Source of the DNA: Parabacteroides distasonis
Lineage (GTDB): Bacteria; Bacteroidota; Bacteroidia; Bacteroidales; Tannerellaceae
Assembly: GCA_021531385.1 (NCBI GenBank)
Contig: JAFBIR010000003.1
Span: 62,001 to 126,000 of the forward strand
Direction of reading: 5' to 3'
DNA: 64,000 bases
Of this stretch, positions 28,738 to 36,290 are shown piece after piece (position 1 is the first letter of the stretch; every line of letters begins with the position of its first letter). The translations under genes and the position numbers were made by a program. Below the pieces are notes generated by a model, which was not told the DNA's origin, did no database searches, and was given only the letters and a program-made list of their open reading frames with translations.

Positions 28738-28884
28738 AGGCATTTACATCAACATGAATTGGACACATTGTCTTCCCGAAAGGGGTATGGGAGGCACATC
28801 CTCCATGACCTTAATACAGCGACAGGTTGCTAAAACTTGCCGATGCCGTAGGCATTTGTTTAATTGAAAAGAATCGCTGACTCC

Positions 28885-29469
28885 ATGGAAAATAATTCGC
28901 TTAATTGGTATATAGCCATAGTAACTCCCAACACCGAAAAGGCGCATGAACAGAAGTTAGCAGATTGGGCGAAGCGCAAATCAAGTATGGTTGAAACCTA
29001 TGTTCCTTCACAGCGTGAACTGCACGAATGGCCAAGTACCGGCAAACGCAAATGGATCGATCGGGTAGTATGCCCCGGCTTCTTGTTTGTTCGTTCTACG
29101 GAAAAGGCACGCTATGCCATTAAAGCGGAATGCCCCTATATCCTCCATTTCCTGAAAGATCGGGCGAGGAAGGGCAAGGAGCAGACTGTCGCTCCGTTTG
29201 CAGTCGTCCCGGAAGATCAGATGGAGGCATTCCGTCGGATGGTAGGCGATGCGGAAACCCCGATTACGATGGATACCTTTCAACTGCATGTAGGTAGCAG
29301 GGTACGCATTAAGAGCGGAAGCCTGAAAGGACTGGAGGGTTGCCTGATTCGCGAACCGGGGAAAAGTCTCCGATTCTGTATGCGAATCGACCTCCTCGGT
29401 TATGCGACTATAGAGATTGATGCCGCACACTTAGAGGAGATCGATCCTAAACCTGATCAATCAAAATGA
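28885..29469 (+). CDS. UpxY-family NusG-like transcription antiterminator
   Basis: A 194-residue NusG paralogue. The NGN domain starts NWYIAIVTPNTEKAHEQKL, and the C-terminal KOW motif is GSRVRIKSGSLKGLEG (about residues 145-160). In Bacteroides, UpxY proteins stop premature termination in the leaders of capsule operons. Here no glycosyltransferase or UpxZ gene follows, so it is an orphan. The ATG at 28885 is preferred over a TTG seven codons upstream. Its 3' end overlaps the convergent amidase gene by 13 bases. Confidence 0.88.
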   Translation: MENNSLNWYIAIVTPNTEKAHEQKLADWAKRKSSMVETYVPSQRELHEWPSTGKRKWIDRVVCPGFLFVRSTEKARYAIKAECPYILHFLKDRARKGKEQTVAPFAVVPEDQMEAFRRMVGDAETPITMDTFQLHVGSRVRIKSGSLKGLEGCLIREPGKSLRFCMRIDLLGYATIEIDAAHLEEIDPKPDQSK

Positions 29470-29873
29470 TACGTCTTGATGACATTAAATCCAGGGCAAT
29501 GGGGCTTCTGCGGATCCAGGTCCGAATGTCCTACAATCAACGCAGTCGGGTAGCGAATGTGCAGATCTGTCAACAGTCGCCTCAAAGCCATTTTTTGCGC
29601 CTCCGTGCGTGTATCTTGCGGTCTCTTCCCGTCTGCAGTCAAACCACCGATGTAACAGACCCCAATAGAGTGCGCATTGTGTCCTCGGCAGTGCGCTCCT
29701 ACTATCTCCTCCGGCCGACCCGGCTCAATCGTGCCATCGGTCGGGATCACATAGTGATAGCCACAGCCTATCCAACCCAACGAACGGTGATAACGATCAA
29801 GGTCCACCATCCGGAGGGCACTGCCCGACCGATTGGCCGAGCAATGCACAATGATCAACGTTATTGTCCGCAT
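29457..29873 (-). CDS. N-acetylmuramoyl-L-alanine amidase (amidase_2 type)
   Basis: A 138-residue zinc amidase that cuts the bond between MurNAc and the peptide stem. The fold markers are IIVHCSA (zinc His at residue 10 or 11), the YHYVI strand, GAHCRGHNAHSIGVCYIGG, and the zinc site GHSDLDPQKPHCPGF near the end. No signal peptide is present, as in phage-type amidases of this family. The ATG at 29873 lies two bases after the smalltalk stop; a GTG two codons upstream is possible. Such amidases commonly follow an HU-like and a smalltalk gene in Bacteroidales mobile regions. Confidence 0.9.
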   Translation of the reverse strand: MRTITLIIVHCSANRSGSALRMVDLDRYHRSLGWIGCGYHYVIPTDGTIEPGRPEEIVGAHCRGHNAHSIGVCYIGGLTADGKRPQDTRTEAQKMALRRLLTDLHIRYPTALIVGHSDLDPQKPHCPGFNVIKTYHFD

Positions 29874-29875
29874 GA

Positions 29876-29974
29876 TCACAACAGATTAGAAACTGCACCT
29901 CCGGCTGCACCGGTCAGTACCAACTCAATTACTCGAATAATGTAGAGCACAATGCTCTTCCAGTTCTTGTTCAT
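29876..29974 (-). CDS. Smalltalk-like small membrane protein
   Basis: A 32-residue reading frame, MNKNWKSIVLYIIRVIELVL and then a Gly/Ala-rich end closing in SNLL. A positively charged start followed by one hydrophobic segment fits the small proteins called smalltalk that sit between HU-like and amidase genes in Bacteroides. It ends two bases before the amidase ATG, and a coupled translation is likely. Whether it works as a holin-like helper for the amidase is not known. Confidence 0.7.
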   Translation of the reverse strand: MNKNWKSIVLYIIRVIELVLTGAAGGAVSNLL

Positions 29975-30017
29975 ACGTGTCGTTTTTAGATAAATGAATA
30001 CGATAAATTGCATACGA

Positions 30018-30515
30018 TTAAACTACATCAGGGTTCTCCGGTTCTGTCGGTTCCGGCTCGGTGGGCTCTGTCGTCGGTTCCGAGTTGGTAGTTGCCGAGC
30101 TGTTGAAATCCACCTTTGTCAGCTCCACCCGTTCCGGCAACAACGCGTAGCGGAAGGTGCCGTTGAGGATCGTGTACTCCGGGCTGAACGCCGGGCGTAC
30201 GCACTTGATCAACTTGGTCGTTACCTCCTCCGGGCTATTGACCGTCTTGGTGGTAATGAACTCATTGAAGAAGACTCCCATACCGTCCAACCGCACCTTG
30301 TAGCCCAAGTTCATGTGCGTTTGGCAGTAGTAGGCCAGCCGCTCGATCACTCCGATCACATCCGCTTGTGTCAAGGCAGACTCTTGTGCGATCTGCTGGG
30401 CCACCTGCTTGGTCGAGAGTGTCCCGTAGTAGTAGGCTTGCGCCGAATAGACGGTTTCGCCCATACGTGGACCAATCTTCAACAACGTTTTGCGTGCATA
30501 AAATGGTTGTGCCAT
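30018..30515 (-). CDS. HU-like DNA-binding protein with Glu/Pro-rich tail
   Basis: A 165-residue protein of the Bacteroidetes HU-related family. The start MAQPFYARKTLLKIGPRMGE and the core TLSTKQVAQQIAQESALTQADV fit the long, divergent HU-like proteins with a region of GxGxF type (LDGMGVFFNEF). The tail repeats T-E-P units (about residues 145-163), low complexity. The frame is open 72 codons farther upstream, but that part crosses the promoter and has no family match. It heads the HU-smalltalk-amidase cassette. Confidence 0.88.
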   Translation of the reverse strand: MAQPFYARKTLLKIGPRMGETVYSAQAYYYGTLSTKQVAQQIAQESALTQADVIGVIERLAYYCQTHMNLGYKVRLDGMGVFFNEFITTKTVNSPEEVTTKLIKCVRPAFSPEYTILNGTFRYALLPERVELTKVDFNSSATTNSEPTTEPTEPEPTEPENPDVV

Positions 30516-30569
30516 AAAAATTACTGTTTTAATTGTTAATACTGTTTGTTTGTCTTCCGGATGACACTG

Positions 30570-30577
30570 CAAAGCTA
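30570..30577 (-). promoter_or_regulatory. -7 element of the HU/smalltalk/amidase operon
   Basis: TAGCTTTG on the minus strand matches TAnnTTTG, about 55 bases before the HU-like ATG. The -33 element is unclear. Confidence 0.55.
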
Positions 30578-30686
30578 CAATCCCCCATGCCCGCAAGCCG
30601 AATATCCGCAAAAAATCACAAAACAAAGCAAAGATTGCAAAGGCAAGCCTATCCATTTGAGTAATATATATAATAAGGTATAGATT

Positions 30687-31325
30687 ATGGCCGGTAAAGT
30701 AGAGTATCTTGATAAACAACGCAGCCTGCATCCGGAGTTATCGGAAGAGCTATTAGAATTGGCATGGCACCTTCAAGACGTAGAAAAAGCGCAACAGTAT
30801 GGTGCGATACTCAACACCTGCACCAGCTATTCCGAGATCGTTGAGCGGGTGTTGCATCCCATGTATGTCTGCGGAGAGGTGAATGCGTTAAAAGCCAAAA
30901 AAGAATCTTTTCTCGACTCCTTGGTCACCTTGGCCTGTTTGGAGAAACCGGGCAACGGCCATGCCGCCGTGCATCATGTGAAACAGATGCTCGACGATCC
31001 AAAGATCAAGAAAGAGCGACAACAGTTCGAGGAGCATTGCAAAATGAGGCGTTGGCTATCCCAGGGTAGCTATCCTGATCAATTGGTGGTACAACTGCAG
31101 ATCGTCGTGAGAGATGCAGCGAGTGTCGCTGCCCTACTTGACTTTCTGCTGGCACATGGAGGCACAGTCGTGCAAGCCGAGGCGCAACCGAGCATAGGAG
31201 ATTTTGCCCATCAGATATGTCACAGAAGCTGTTACCTACCCTGGAGGTCTCATGCCTATTTAGTCACTTGCCCATGGGAAGCTATTCCAGAGCTGCTCAG
31301 GCTGTTAGGGCGCAGGAAAAGATAA
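30687..31325 (+). CDS. Protein of unknown function
   Basis: A 212-residue soluble, mostly helical protein; no signal peptide or membrane segment. I recognise no domain. The first 120 residues are charged helices; about 125-150 form a beta-strand-like VVVQLQIVVRD followed by a helix. It is divergent from the HU-like gene, and the two share a 171-base spacer. A GGTAT element at 30677 is close to the island motif but is spaced one base differently and lies too near the ATG. Possibly a regulator of the island, but this is a guess from position. Confidence 0.6.
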   Translation: MAGKVEYLDKQRSLHPELSEELLELAWHLQDVEKAQQYGAILNTCTSYSEIVERVLHPMYVCGEVNALKAKKESFLDSLVTLACLEKPGNGHAAVHHVKQMLDDPKIKKERQQFEEHCKMRRWLSQGSYPDQLVVQLQIVVRDAASVAALLDFLLAHGGTVVQAEAQPSIGDFAHQICHRSCYLPWRSHAYLVTCPWEAIPELLRLLGRRKR

Positions 31326-31367
31326 CCTTTTGGTGTGTGAAAAGGGTTAATCCATTCTTTAGAAAAG

Positions 31368-31473
31368 CCCTTTCCAACTCGCAAGCTTGCGAGTTAGTAA
31401 ACCACAAGCTTACGGCTACCTATAGTGACAAGCTTGCGGCTTCAACAGCCGTAAGCTTACGAGTTGAGAAGGG
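31368..31473. repeat. Four HindIII-centred palindromes at 23-24 bp spacing within a larger inverted repeat
   Basis: AAGCTT occurs at 31383, 31406, 31430 and 31453, a spacing of 23, 24 and 23. The first unit is the perfect 20-bp palindrome AACTCGCAAGCTTGCGAGTT; the fourth contains GTAAGCTTAC. The second and fourth are mutual inverted copies (AAGCTTACGGCT / AGCCGTAAGCTT), and the outer arms CCCTTTCCAACTCG / CGAGTTGAGAAGGG also pair. It fills most of the 31326-31517 interval, directly before the protease gene. Confidence 0.85.
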
Positions 31474-31517
31474 AAATTACACTTGGATTATACGATAACA
31501 ACTAAATGATAATCAAT

Positions 31518-33779
31518 ATGAAACGAATCTTACTGCTGCTTACCTTATTCGTGACTTTCCTTACAGCAAGTTCACAGACCTATACACTTTGTGAGAAATG
31601 GGTCGATTGTGGCAATGGATGTAAATTGTTGGATCCTTATTATTCAGAGGGTGTGACATTTGAGTGGACTGGTGCATCTAAAGACCAAAAAGCAAATGGC
31701 TATGGCATCGCTAAAAAATATGTCAATGGCATCTATGAGTCCACCTACGAGGGAGAATACAAAAATGGTATTCGTGCAGGTAAAGGGAGGTTTATCCATA
31801 AAGATGGTACAACCAGATATGGAACATTCGTTGATGGGCAATTGATGGGTTATGGTACCATGGAATCAGACAACGGAGATTCATACGAAGGTAATTTTAT
31901 CAATTACCGTTGTCATGGAAATGGTAAAGTCAGATGGGGAAATGGATCTACCTTTGAAGGTTTTATGGTCTCAGATCGGCCATATACCGGAAAGTATACG
32001 CACTATGATGGCTCCATTACCTATATTCAAAAAGGAGAGATAGTTGATCGAATCTCTCCGACCAAAAACAACTATACACCGAAAATTGGTCAGCGACTGA
32101 CCGAGTATATGGATGAGAATTGGCAGCATTGTTCCCCAAAAGAGGCTTCCTATTATCGAATCATCACATATGTCGCACCACATATCCCTAAAGGTGTTGT
32201 CAAAGATTATTATATGAGTGGGGAACTCCAAGGTGAGGGCTCTTTTATCTACGTGGACTATGAAGATGATGGGAAGAATTTCACAGAGGGAGAAATCAAA
32301 ACATATTACAAAAGTGGACAATTGAAATCTCACATGATTTATCTCAACAATAAACCCAATGGCCCTTATATGGCGTATTATGAGAATGGGCATAAGAAGA
32401 CTGAGTCATTCTTTAGGTATGGCATTCTGGAAGGAACATCATCTGACTATTATGAGAACGGAAATGTTGCGACTATCAGGAGATTTGAGAAAGGAGAACT
32501 CAGGAATAATAAATATCTACAATTCTCAGAAGATAACGAAGACTGTTTCCTCATCTATGATGAAGATTTCAAAAAGAATGAGAAGCATTGGCAATATCAT
32601 GGGGCCAATGGCGAATTAAGCGTTGAGACAAAATATAACGTCGCATTTTCTGTCACACCTGATCGAACCGTTTCAGGAGGTATATTTGCCAATTTTTCTC
32701 CGGATTATAATGGGCTGATTGATGTTACTTTCAAACGAGACATTTCTTCCGAGAATATTGCTATGGGTGCACTAATCGGGTTTAAAGACTGGGATAACTA
32801 CTGTGGTTTTTTGATTCGGGGTAAAGCATACACTTTTTTTCAACTACGAAATGGCAAAATGATCACTAACTCCGATTGGAAATATTTCAGCGCTATTGAG
32901 CCAGAACAGAACAGCCTTCGCATTGTGCATATGGGCAGCCAATTGACATTAGTGATTAATGACGAGATAATCGAGTCTATTGCCCGTCCAAATTATAGTG
33001 GCCATTTTCTTTGTCTGACCGTGGTGAACTCATCCCCCGTCATGGCAAAGGTTCAAGCTGGAGCGCTCTCTTTGTGCGAGTTGGTTACAGATGAGAATCA
33101 AATCAAAGAATATTTGCCTGCTATCAATCCCTCTGTAGATGAATGGATCAGCAGCGGATCGGGCTTTTTCATTGACAAGCGAGGTTATATTGCCACGAAC
33201 TATCACGTCATTGAGGATGGGAAAACAATTCAAGCTACTTTTATCAGGGATGGAAAAGTAGAGCATTGGCCTGTAAAAGTAATCCTCTCTGATAAACAAA
33301 ATGATTTAGCTATTTTAGAGATTGATTCACCCCAATTTCCTCCCATGCCTGACATTCCCTATGCACTGACTACATCGGTGAAGGATACAGGTTCTGAAGT
33401 GTTTACGCTGGGATATCCTATGGCAGATATAATGGGGGAAGAGGTAAAATTTACAGATGGGAAAATTAGTTCTAAAACAGGTATCCAAGGGGATGTGACT
33501 GTTTATCAGATATCTGTTCCTATACAACCTGGTAATAGTGGAGGCCCCCTTTTTGATGCTAAAGGTGATGTGGTAGGTATTACCTCCTCTGGTCTCAATC
33601 GTGATTATTTCAAAGCAGAGAACGTGAATTATGCAATTAAGTCTTCCTATTTAAAAGCATTAATTGATGCGATGCCAACTCCTTTAGCTCTCCTAAAGGG
33701 AATCGGTATTGCAGATTTACCATTAACAGAAAAAATAAAAAAGATTCAACCATTTGTCGTTTACCTTCAAGTTAGATAA
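31518..33779 (+). CDS. Secreted MORN-repeat protein with C-terminal trypsin-like (S1C) protease
   Basis: A 753-residue exported protein, signal peptide ending TASSQ near residue 20. Residues about 50-165 hold MORN repeats (YEGEYKNG, GNGKVRWGNG and similar); about 215-335 hold MORN_2/YwqK-like repeats (TYYKSGQLKS, AYYENGHKK); about 370-530 form an uncharacterised beta domain. The last 210 residues are an HtrA-like chymotrypsin fold with His563 (NYHV), Asp596 (NDLAIL) and Ser674 (GNSGGP); no PDZ domain follows. The ATG at 31518 is chosen over one four codons upstream for the signal peptide. It heads the protease island, and MORN repeats may sense envelope or lipid state. Confidence 0.88.
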   Translation: MKRILLLLTLFVTFLTASSQTYTLCEKWVDCGNGCKLLDPYYSEGVTFEWTGASKDQKANGYGIAKKYVNGIYESTYEGEYKNGIRAGKGRFIHKDGTTRYGTFVDGQLMGYGTMESDNGDSYEGNFINYRCHGNGKVRWGNGSTFEGFMVSDRPYTGKYTHYDGSITYIQKGEIVDRISPTKNNYTPKIGQRLTEYMDENWQHCSPKEASYYRIITYVAPHIPKGVVKDYYMSGELQGEGSFIYVDYEDDGKNFTEGEIKTYYKSGQLKSHMIYLNNKPNGPYMAYYENGHKKTESFFRYGILEGTSSDYYENGNVATIRRFEKGELRNNKYLQFSEDNEDCFLIYDEDFKKNEKHWQYHGANGELSVETKYNVAFSVTPDRTVSGGIFANFSPDYNGLIDVTFKRDISSENIAMGALIGFKDWDNYCGFLIRGKAYTFFQLRNGKMITNSDWKYFSAIEPEQNSLRIVHMGSQLTLVINDEIIESIARPNYSGHFLCLTVVNSSPVMAKVQAGALSLCELVTDENQIKEYLPAINPSVDEWISSGSGFFIDKRGYIATNYHVIEDGKTIQATFIRDGKVEHWPVKVILSDKQNDLAILEIDSPQFPPMPDIPYALTTSVKDTGSEVFTLGYPMADIMGEEVKFTDGKISSKTGIQGDVTVYQISVPIQPGNSGGPLFDAKGDVVGITSSGLNRDYFKAENVNYAIKSSYLKALIDAMPTPLALLKGIGIADLPLTEKIKKIQPFVVYLQVR

Positions 33780-33784
33780 GGTAT
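33760..33784 (+). promoter_or_regulatory. TTTAC-N15-GGTAT element before the CHAT-sigma-caspase operon
   Basis: TTTAC (33760-33764), exactly 15 bases, then GGTAT (33780-33784) and ATAGATATAA. It overlaps the last codons of the protease gene and lies 48 bases before the ATG at 33828. Three more exact copies occur in the island at 44643, 45991 and 46713. It is unlike the housekeeping promoter and is a candidate target of the local ECF sigma factor. Confidence 0.6.
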
Positions 33785-33827
33785 ATAGATATAATACAAT
33801 CTCATGTTTAATATAAAAAAAAGAAAA

Positions 33828-34496
33828 ATGAAACGAGTATTTTTAGTGTTTGCCGTTCTCCTCATGGGAGCAACGGCAGTGGCTCAAACCACAGAGACCA
33901 AAGAAGATTTGAAAGGTGAAGTCTCTGTTCCCCTCTCTTCGATGAGATTAGCAAATGATTTAATCCGTTATGGCTATGCGCAACAAAGTGCTTTACCACT
34001 CATCCAGGCACTTGAGATTATGGCAGAGACACCCACTCAAACTCTGCGCGGTGAAAAAGAGAATACGCAAGAGGCATCTAAAGATGGTACTCTTTCTTAT
34101 GATTACAATAAAATTGTCGCAGATGCCAAAGAGTTCGCAGATGGGAATGAACATTTATTGGCACTGATTTCCAGTATAGAGGAAGAGAAAGCAGGGAGTA
34201 GCCGTGGAGCTGTAAATGGCCCTACAAAGCATGTAGATGTGGTTAACGGAGATACGGCAGATAACTATCAAATCAGTTTTGTTGCGAACTACTTGGCAGA
34301 AATCCTTGTATCAGGAGATGGTGATACGGATCTTGATCTCTATGTGTATGATAGTAATGGTAATCTCATCGCAAAAGATGATGACTATATGGATGACTGT
34401 TACGTCAGTTGGATTCCTGCTTGGACAGGTCGTTTTAAGGTTAGAATTGTGAACCGTGGTCCGATTTCCAACAGATATGTGCTTTTAACGAATTAA
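33828..34496 (+). CDS. Secreted protein with PPC-like domain
   Basis: A 222-residue exported protein, signal peptide ending TAVAQ near residue 20. The N-terminal half is helical. The last 90 residues resemble the bacterial pre-peptidase C-terminal (PPC) domain: ADNYQISF, then DGDTDLDLYVYDSNGN, KDDDY and a closing GRFKVRIVNRG. PPC domains often go with secreted proteases and help processing or substrate binding. The ATG at 33828 starts the signal peptide; one eight codons upstream is possible. It is the first gene after the TTTAC-N15-GGTAT element, so probably the first of the operon down to 44.6 kb. Confidence 0.82.
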   Translation: MKRVFLVFAVLLMGATAVAQTTETKEDLKGEVSVPLSSMRLANDLIRYGYAQQSALPLIQALEIMAETPTQTLRGEKENTQEASKDGTLSYDYNKIVADAKEFADGNEHLLALISSIEEEKAGSSRGAVNGPTKHVDVVNGDTADNYQISFVANYLAEILVSGDGDTDLDLYVYDSNGNLIAKDDDYMDDCYVSWIPAWTGRFKVRIVNRGPISNRYVLLTN

Positions 34497-34505
34497 TAAT
34501 CTCAA

Positions 34506-34543
34506 GCATTTAGGAGGACTGCTGTTGCGGAACTCCTAAATGC
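34506..34543 (+). terminator. Perfect stem-loop between the PPC and TPR genes
   Basis: GCATTTAGGAG (34506-34516) and CTCCTAAATGC (34533-34543) form a perfect 11-bp stem. No U-tract follows, so it may limit downstream expression or protect the upstream mRNA rather than stop transcription fully. Confidence 0.5.
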
Positions 34544-34562
34544 CTAAATCTCCATACAAGCT

Positions 34563-36290
34563 ATGAGAAAAGCGTTACAACAGGGAGTCCTACTATTGAT
34601 TTGTTGGTTGAATTGTGCAATAGCATCCAGTCAGACAAATATACGTGAACTTATTTGGGACACCTATCATTCTTCAATTTCATTATCAGAAGAAGCTGAA
34701 ATTGTCGAAAAGATAAAACCGCTAAAGCTACTTTCAGGAGATCTTGTTAATAGCCAAAGTGATTCTATTCAATATTTGTACCACTATTGTTTAGCCACAT
34801 TAAACAATCTGGAAGATAATGTAGTTGCATCATTAGACCATATTGACATGGCCTTGCAACTCCGAGAAAAAAGTGTGGGTATCAAAGACGCAGAATATTT
34901 AGAACTTTTGTGCACAAAAGCAGATATCTTGGAAGAATTGGAGCCTACTAAAGCCATGAGTATTTATCAAAAAGCATATGTCGTGGGGCAAAGTCTTTTA
35001 CCAACGAAAGATGAAGCGATCAAATTCTGGTTTGGGCAGTGCCTTTCCAACTTGGGGAATTTATATATTCAACGTAATTATGTCCAGCAAGTGATAGCAT
35101 TATATAGGGATGCTTTTAACTTTACTTCTGCTTGTTATGAAGCAGACAATGTACTTTCATATAAACCCCTTTTCGACCTGGAGCAATTCTATTATCAAAG
35201 AAAGGAATATGATAAATCCATTTCTGTTTGTGATGAGCTATTGAATTTTTTTATTCAACGAAATGCACATAATACAATACACTTTGCTCAAATACTCTAT
35301 TTTAAAGCCACCGCATTAGATAATATGAATAGGGTCAATGAAGCGATTGACTGTTATGAACAATCCATTGCGATCTGTACCAGATTGCAGCAATTTGAGG
35401 AGTTTGAATCGGCTTATGCTAATTTACATCTCCTTTTATTGAAAGAAGAACGATTTGAAAGAGCAGATTCGATTGAGAATGAGTATATATCCTTTTTGCA
35501 GGAAAGGGATGATTTAGAAAAAATCGTAGCGCAATACTATGCAGCTTCATATATATTGTTAGAAAAAAGAATTTTAGAAAAATCGGAGGCTTATATTGAT
35601 AAGTGCTTTCCTCTGATAGACCGTATAGAGCCCAGTACGAAAGAACTTATTTATTCACGAAAAAGCTTACTCCGATTTCGAGTAGATGATGTGGAAAGCG
35701 CTTTGAAATATAAAGCACTTGCTATAAACTGTTCATCCACAGACATAAGGCGGATTAATAACCAAATAGATCGTGCCTACTTGACTTCCTTGAAAGATCC
35801 AGTGAAAAGCATTGAAGAGTATAGTCATATTTTGAGAGAAATGGAAACTCTCAATTACGATACAATTCCCCTTTATACTTCTGCCCTTAAGCCTATTGAT
35901 ATTTATTATAGCTCTGATAGTTTTAAAAAGGGGATAGCTTTTATAGAGGATATTCTACAACGATTCGCTGATAAATATGGAGAGATTCACTCAACCTATG
36001 CTTTGTTAATGAATATGAGAGGTTTAGGGTATTTAAAGTTAGATGAGGCATCTCAAGCTTTACCAATATTGATGCGAACCAAGGATATTTATGATGCGTT
36101 GCAATATCAGCAAACCATGGATTATGCGACAGTATTGCATAACATCGGACGGGCTTATATGTTGTTGCAAAACAATGCAGAAGCACTGCTTTATCTTGAA
36201 AAATCCAAAACTATGCAAATACAACTTACGGGTAAAGTTTTGGAAAAGACACAAGAATCAATTGACACAATCAATCGGATGGGAGAATGA
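34563..36290 (+). CDS. Secreted TPR-rich protein
   Basis: A 575-residue exported protein with signal peptide ending AIASSQ near residue 24. The rest is helical with many tetratricopeptide-like pairs, clearest at about residues 170-300 and 450-560 (for example IQYLYHYCLATLNNLEDN and YATVLHNIGRAYMLLQNNAE). No CHAT or other enzyme domain is present. It overlaps the first CHAT gene by ATGA and resembles the TPR half of the CHAT proteins, so it may be a scaffold or sensor arm for them. Confidence 0.82.
   Translation: MRKALQQGVLLLICWLNCAIASSQTNIRELIWDTYHSSISLSEEAEIVEKIKPLKLLSGDLVNSQSDSIQYLYHYCLATLNNLEDNVVASLDHIDMALQLREKSVGIKDAEYLELLCTKADILEELEPTKAMSIYQKAYVVGQSLLPTKDEAIKFWFGQCLSNLGNLYIQRNYVQQVIALYRDAFNFTSACYEADNVLSYKPLFDLEQFYYQRKEYDKSISVCDELLNFFIQRNAHNTIHFAQILYFKATALDNMNRVNEAIDCYEQSIAICTRLQQFEEFESAYANLHLLLLKEERFERADSIENEYISFLQERDDLEKIVAQYYAASYILLEKRILEKSEAYIDKCFPLIDRIEPSTKELIYSRKSLLRFRVDDVESALKYKALAINCSSTDIRRINNQIDRAYLTSLKDPVKSIEEYSHILREMETLNYDTIPLYTSALKPIDIYYSSDSFKKGIAFIEDILQRFADKYGEIHSTYALLMNMRGLGYLKLDEASQALPILMRTKDIYDALQYQQTMDYATVLHNIGRAYMLLQNNAEALLYLEKSKTMQIQLTGKVLEKTQESIDTINRMGE

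Noticed and set aside
30656-30681. TTTGA-N16-GGTAT before the 212-residue gene
   Set aside because: The left half and spacing differ from the four exact copies, and GGTAT lies only six bases before the ATG, too near for a -10 element.
30516-30731. 72-residue N-terminal extension of the HU-like protein
   Set aside because: It spans the promoter and overlaps the start of the divergent gene; the family start MAQPFYARK is at 30515.
31368-31473. CRISPR-like array from the regularly spaced AAGCTT units
   Set aside because: Units are palindromic to each other, the intervals are only about 12-17 bases and partly repeated, and no cas gene is present.
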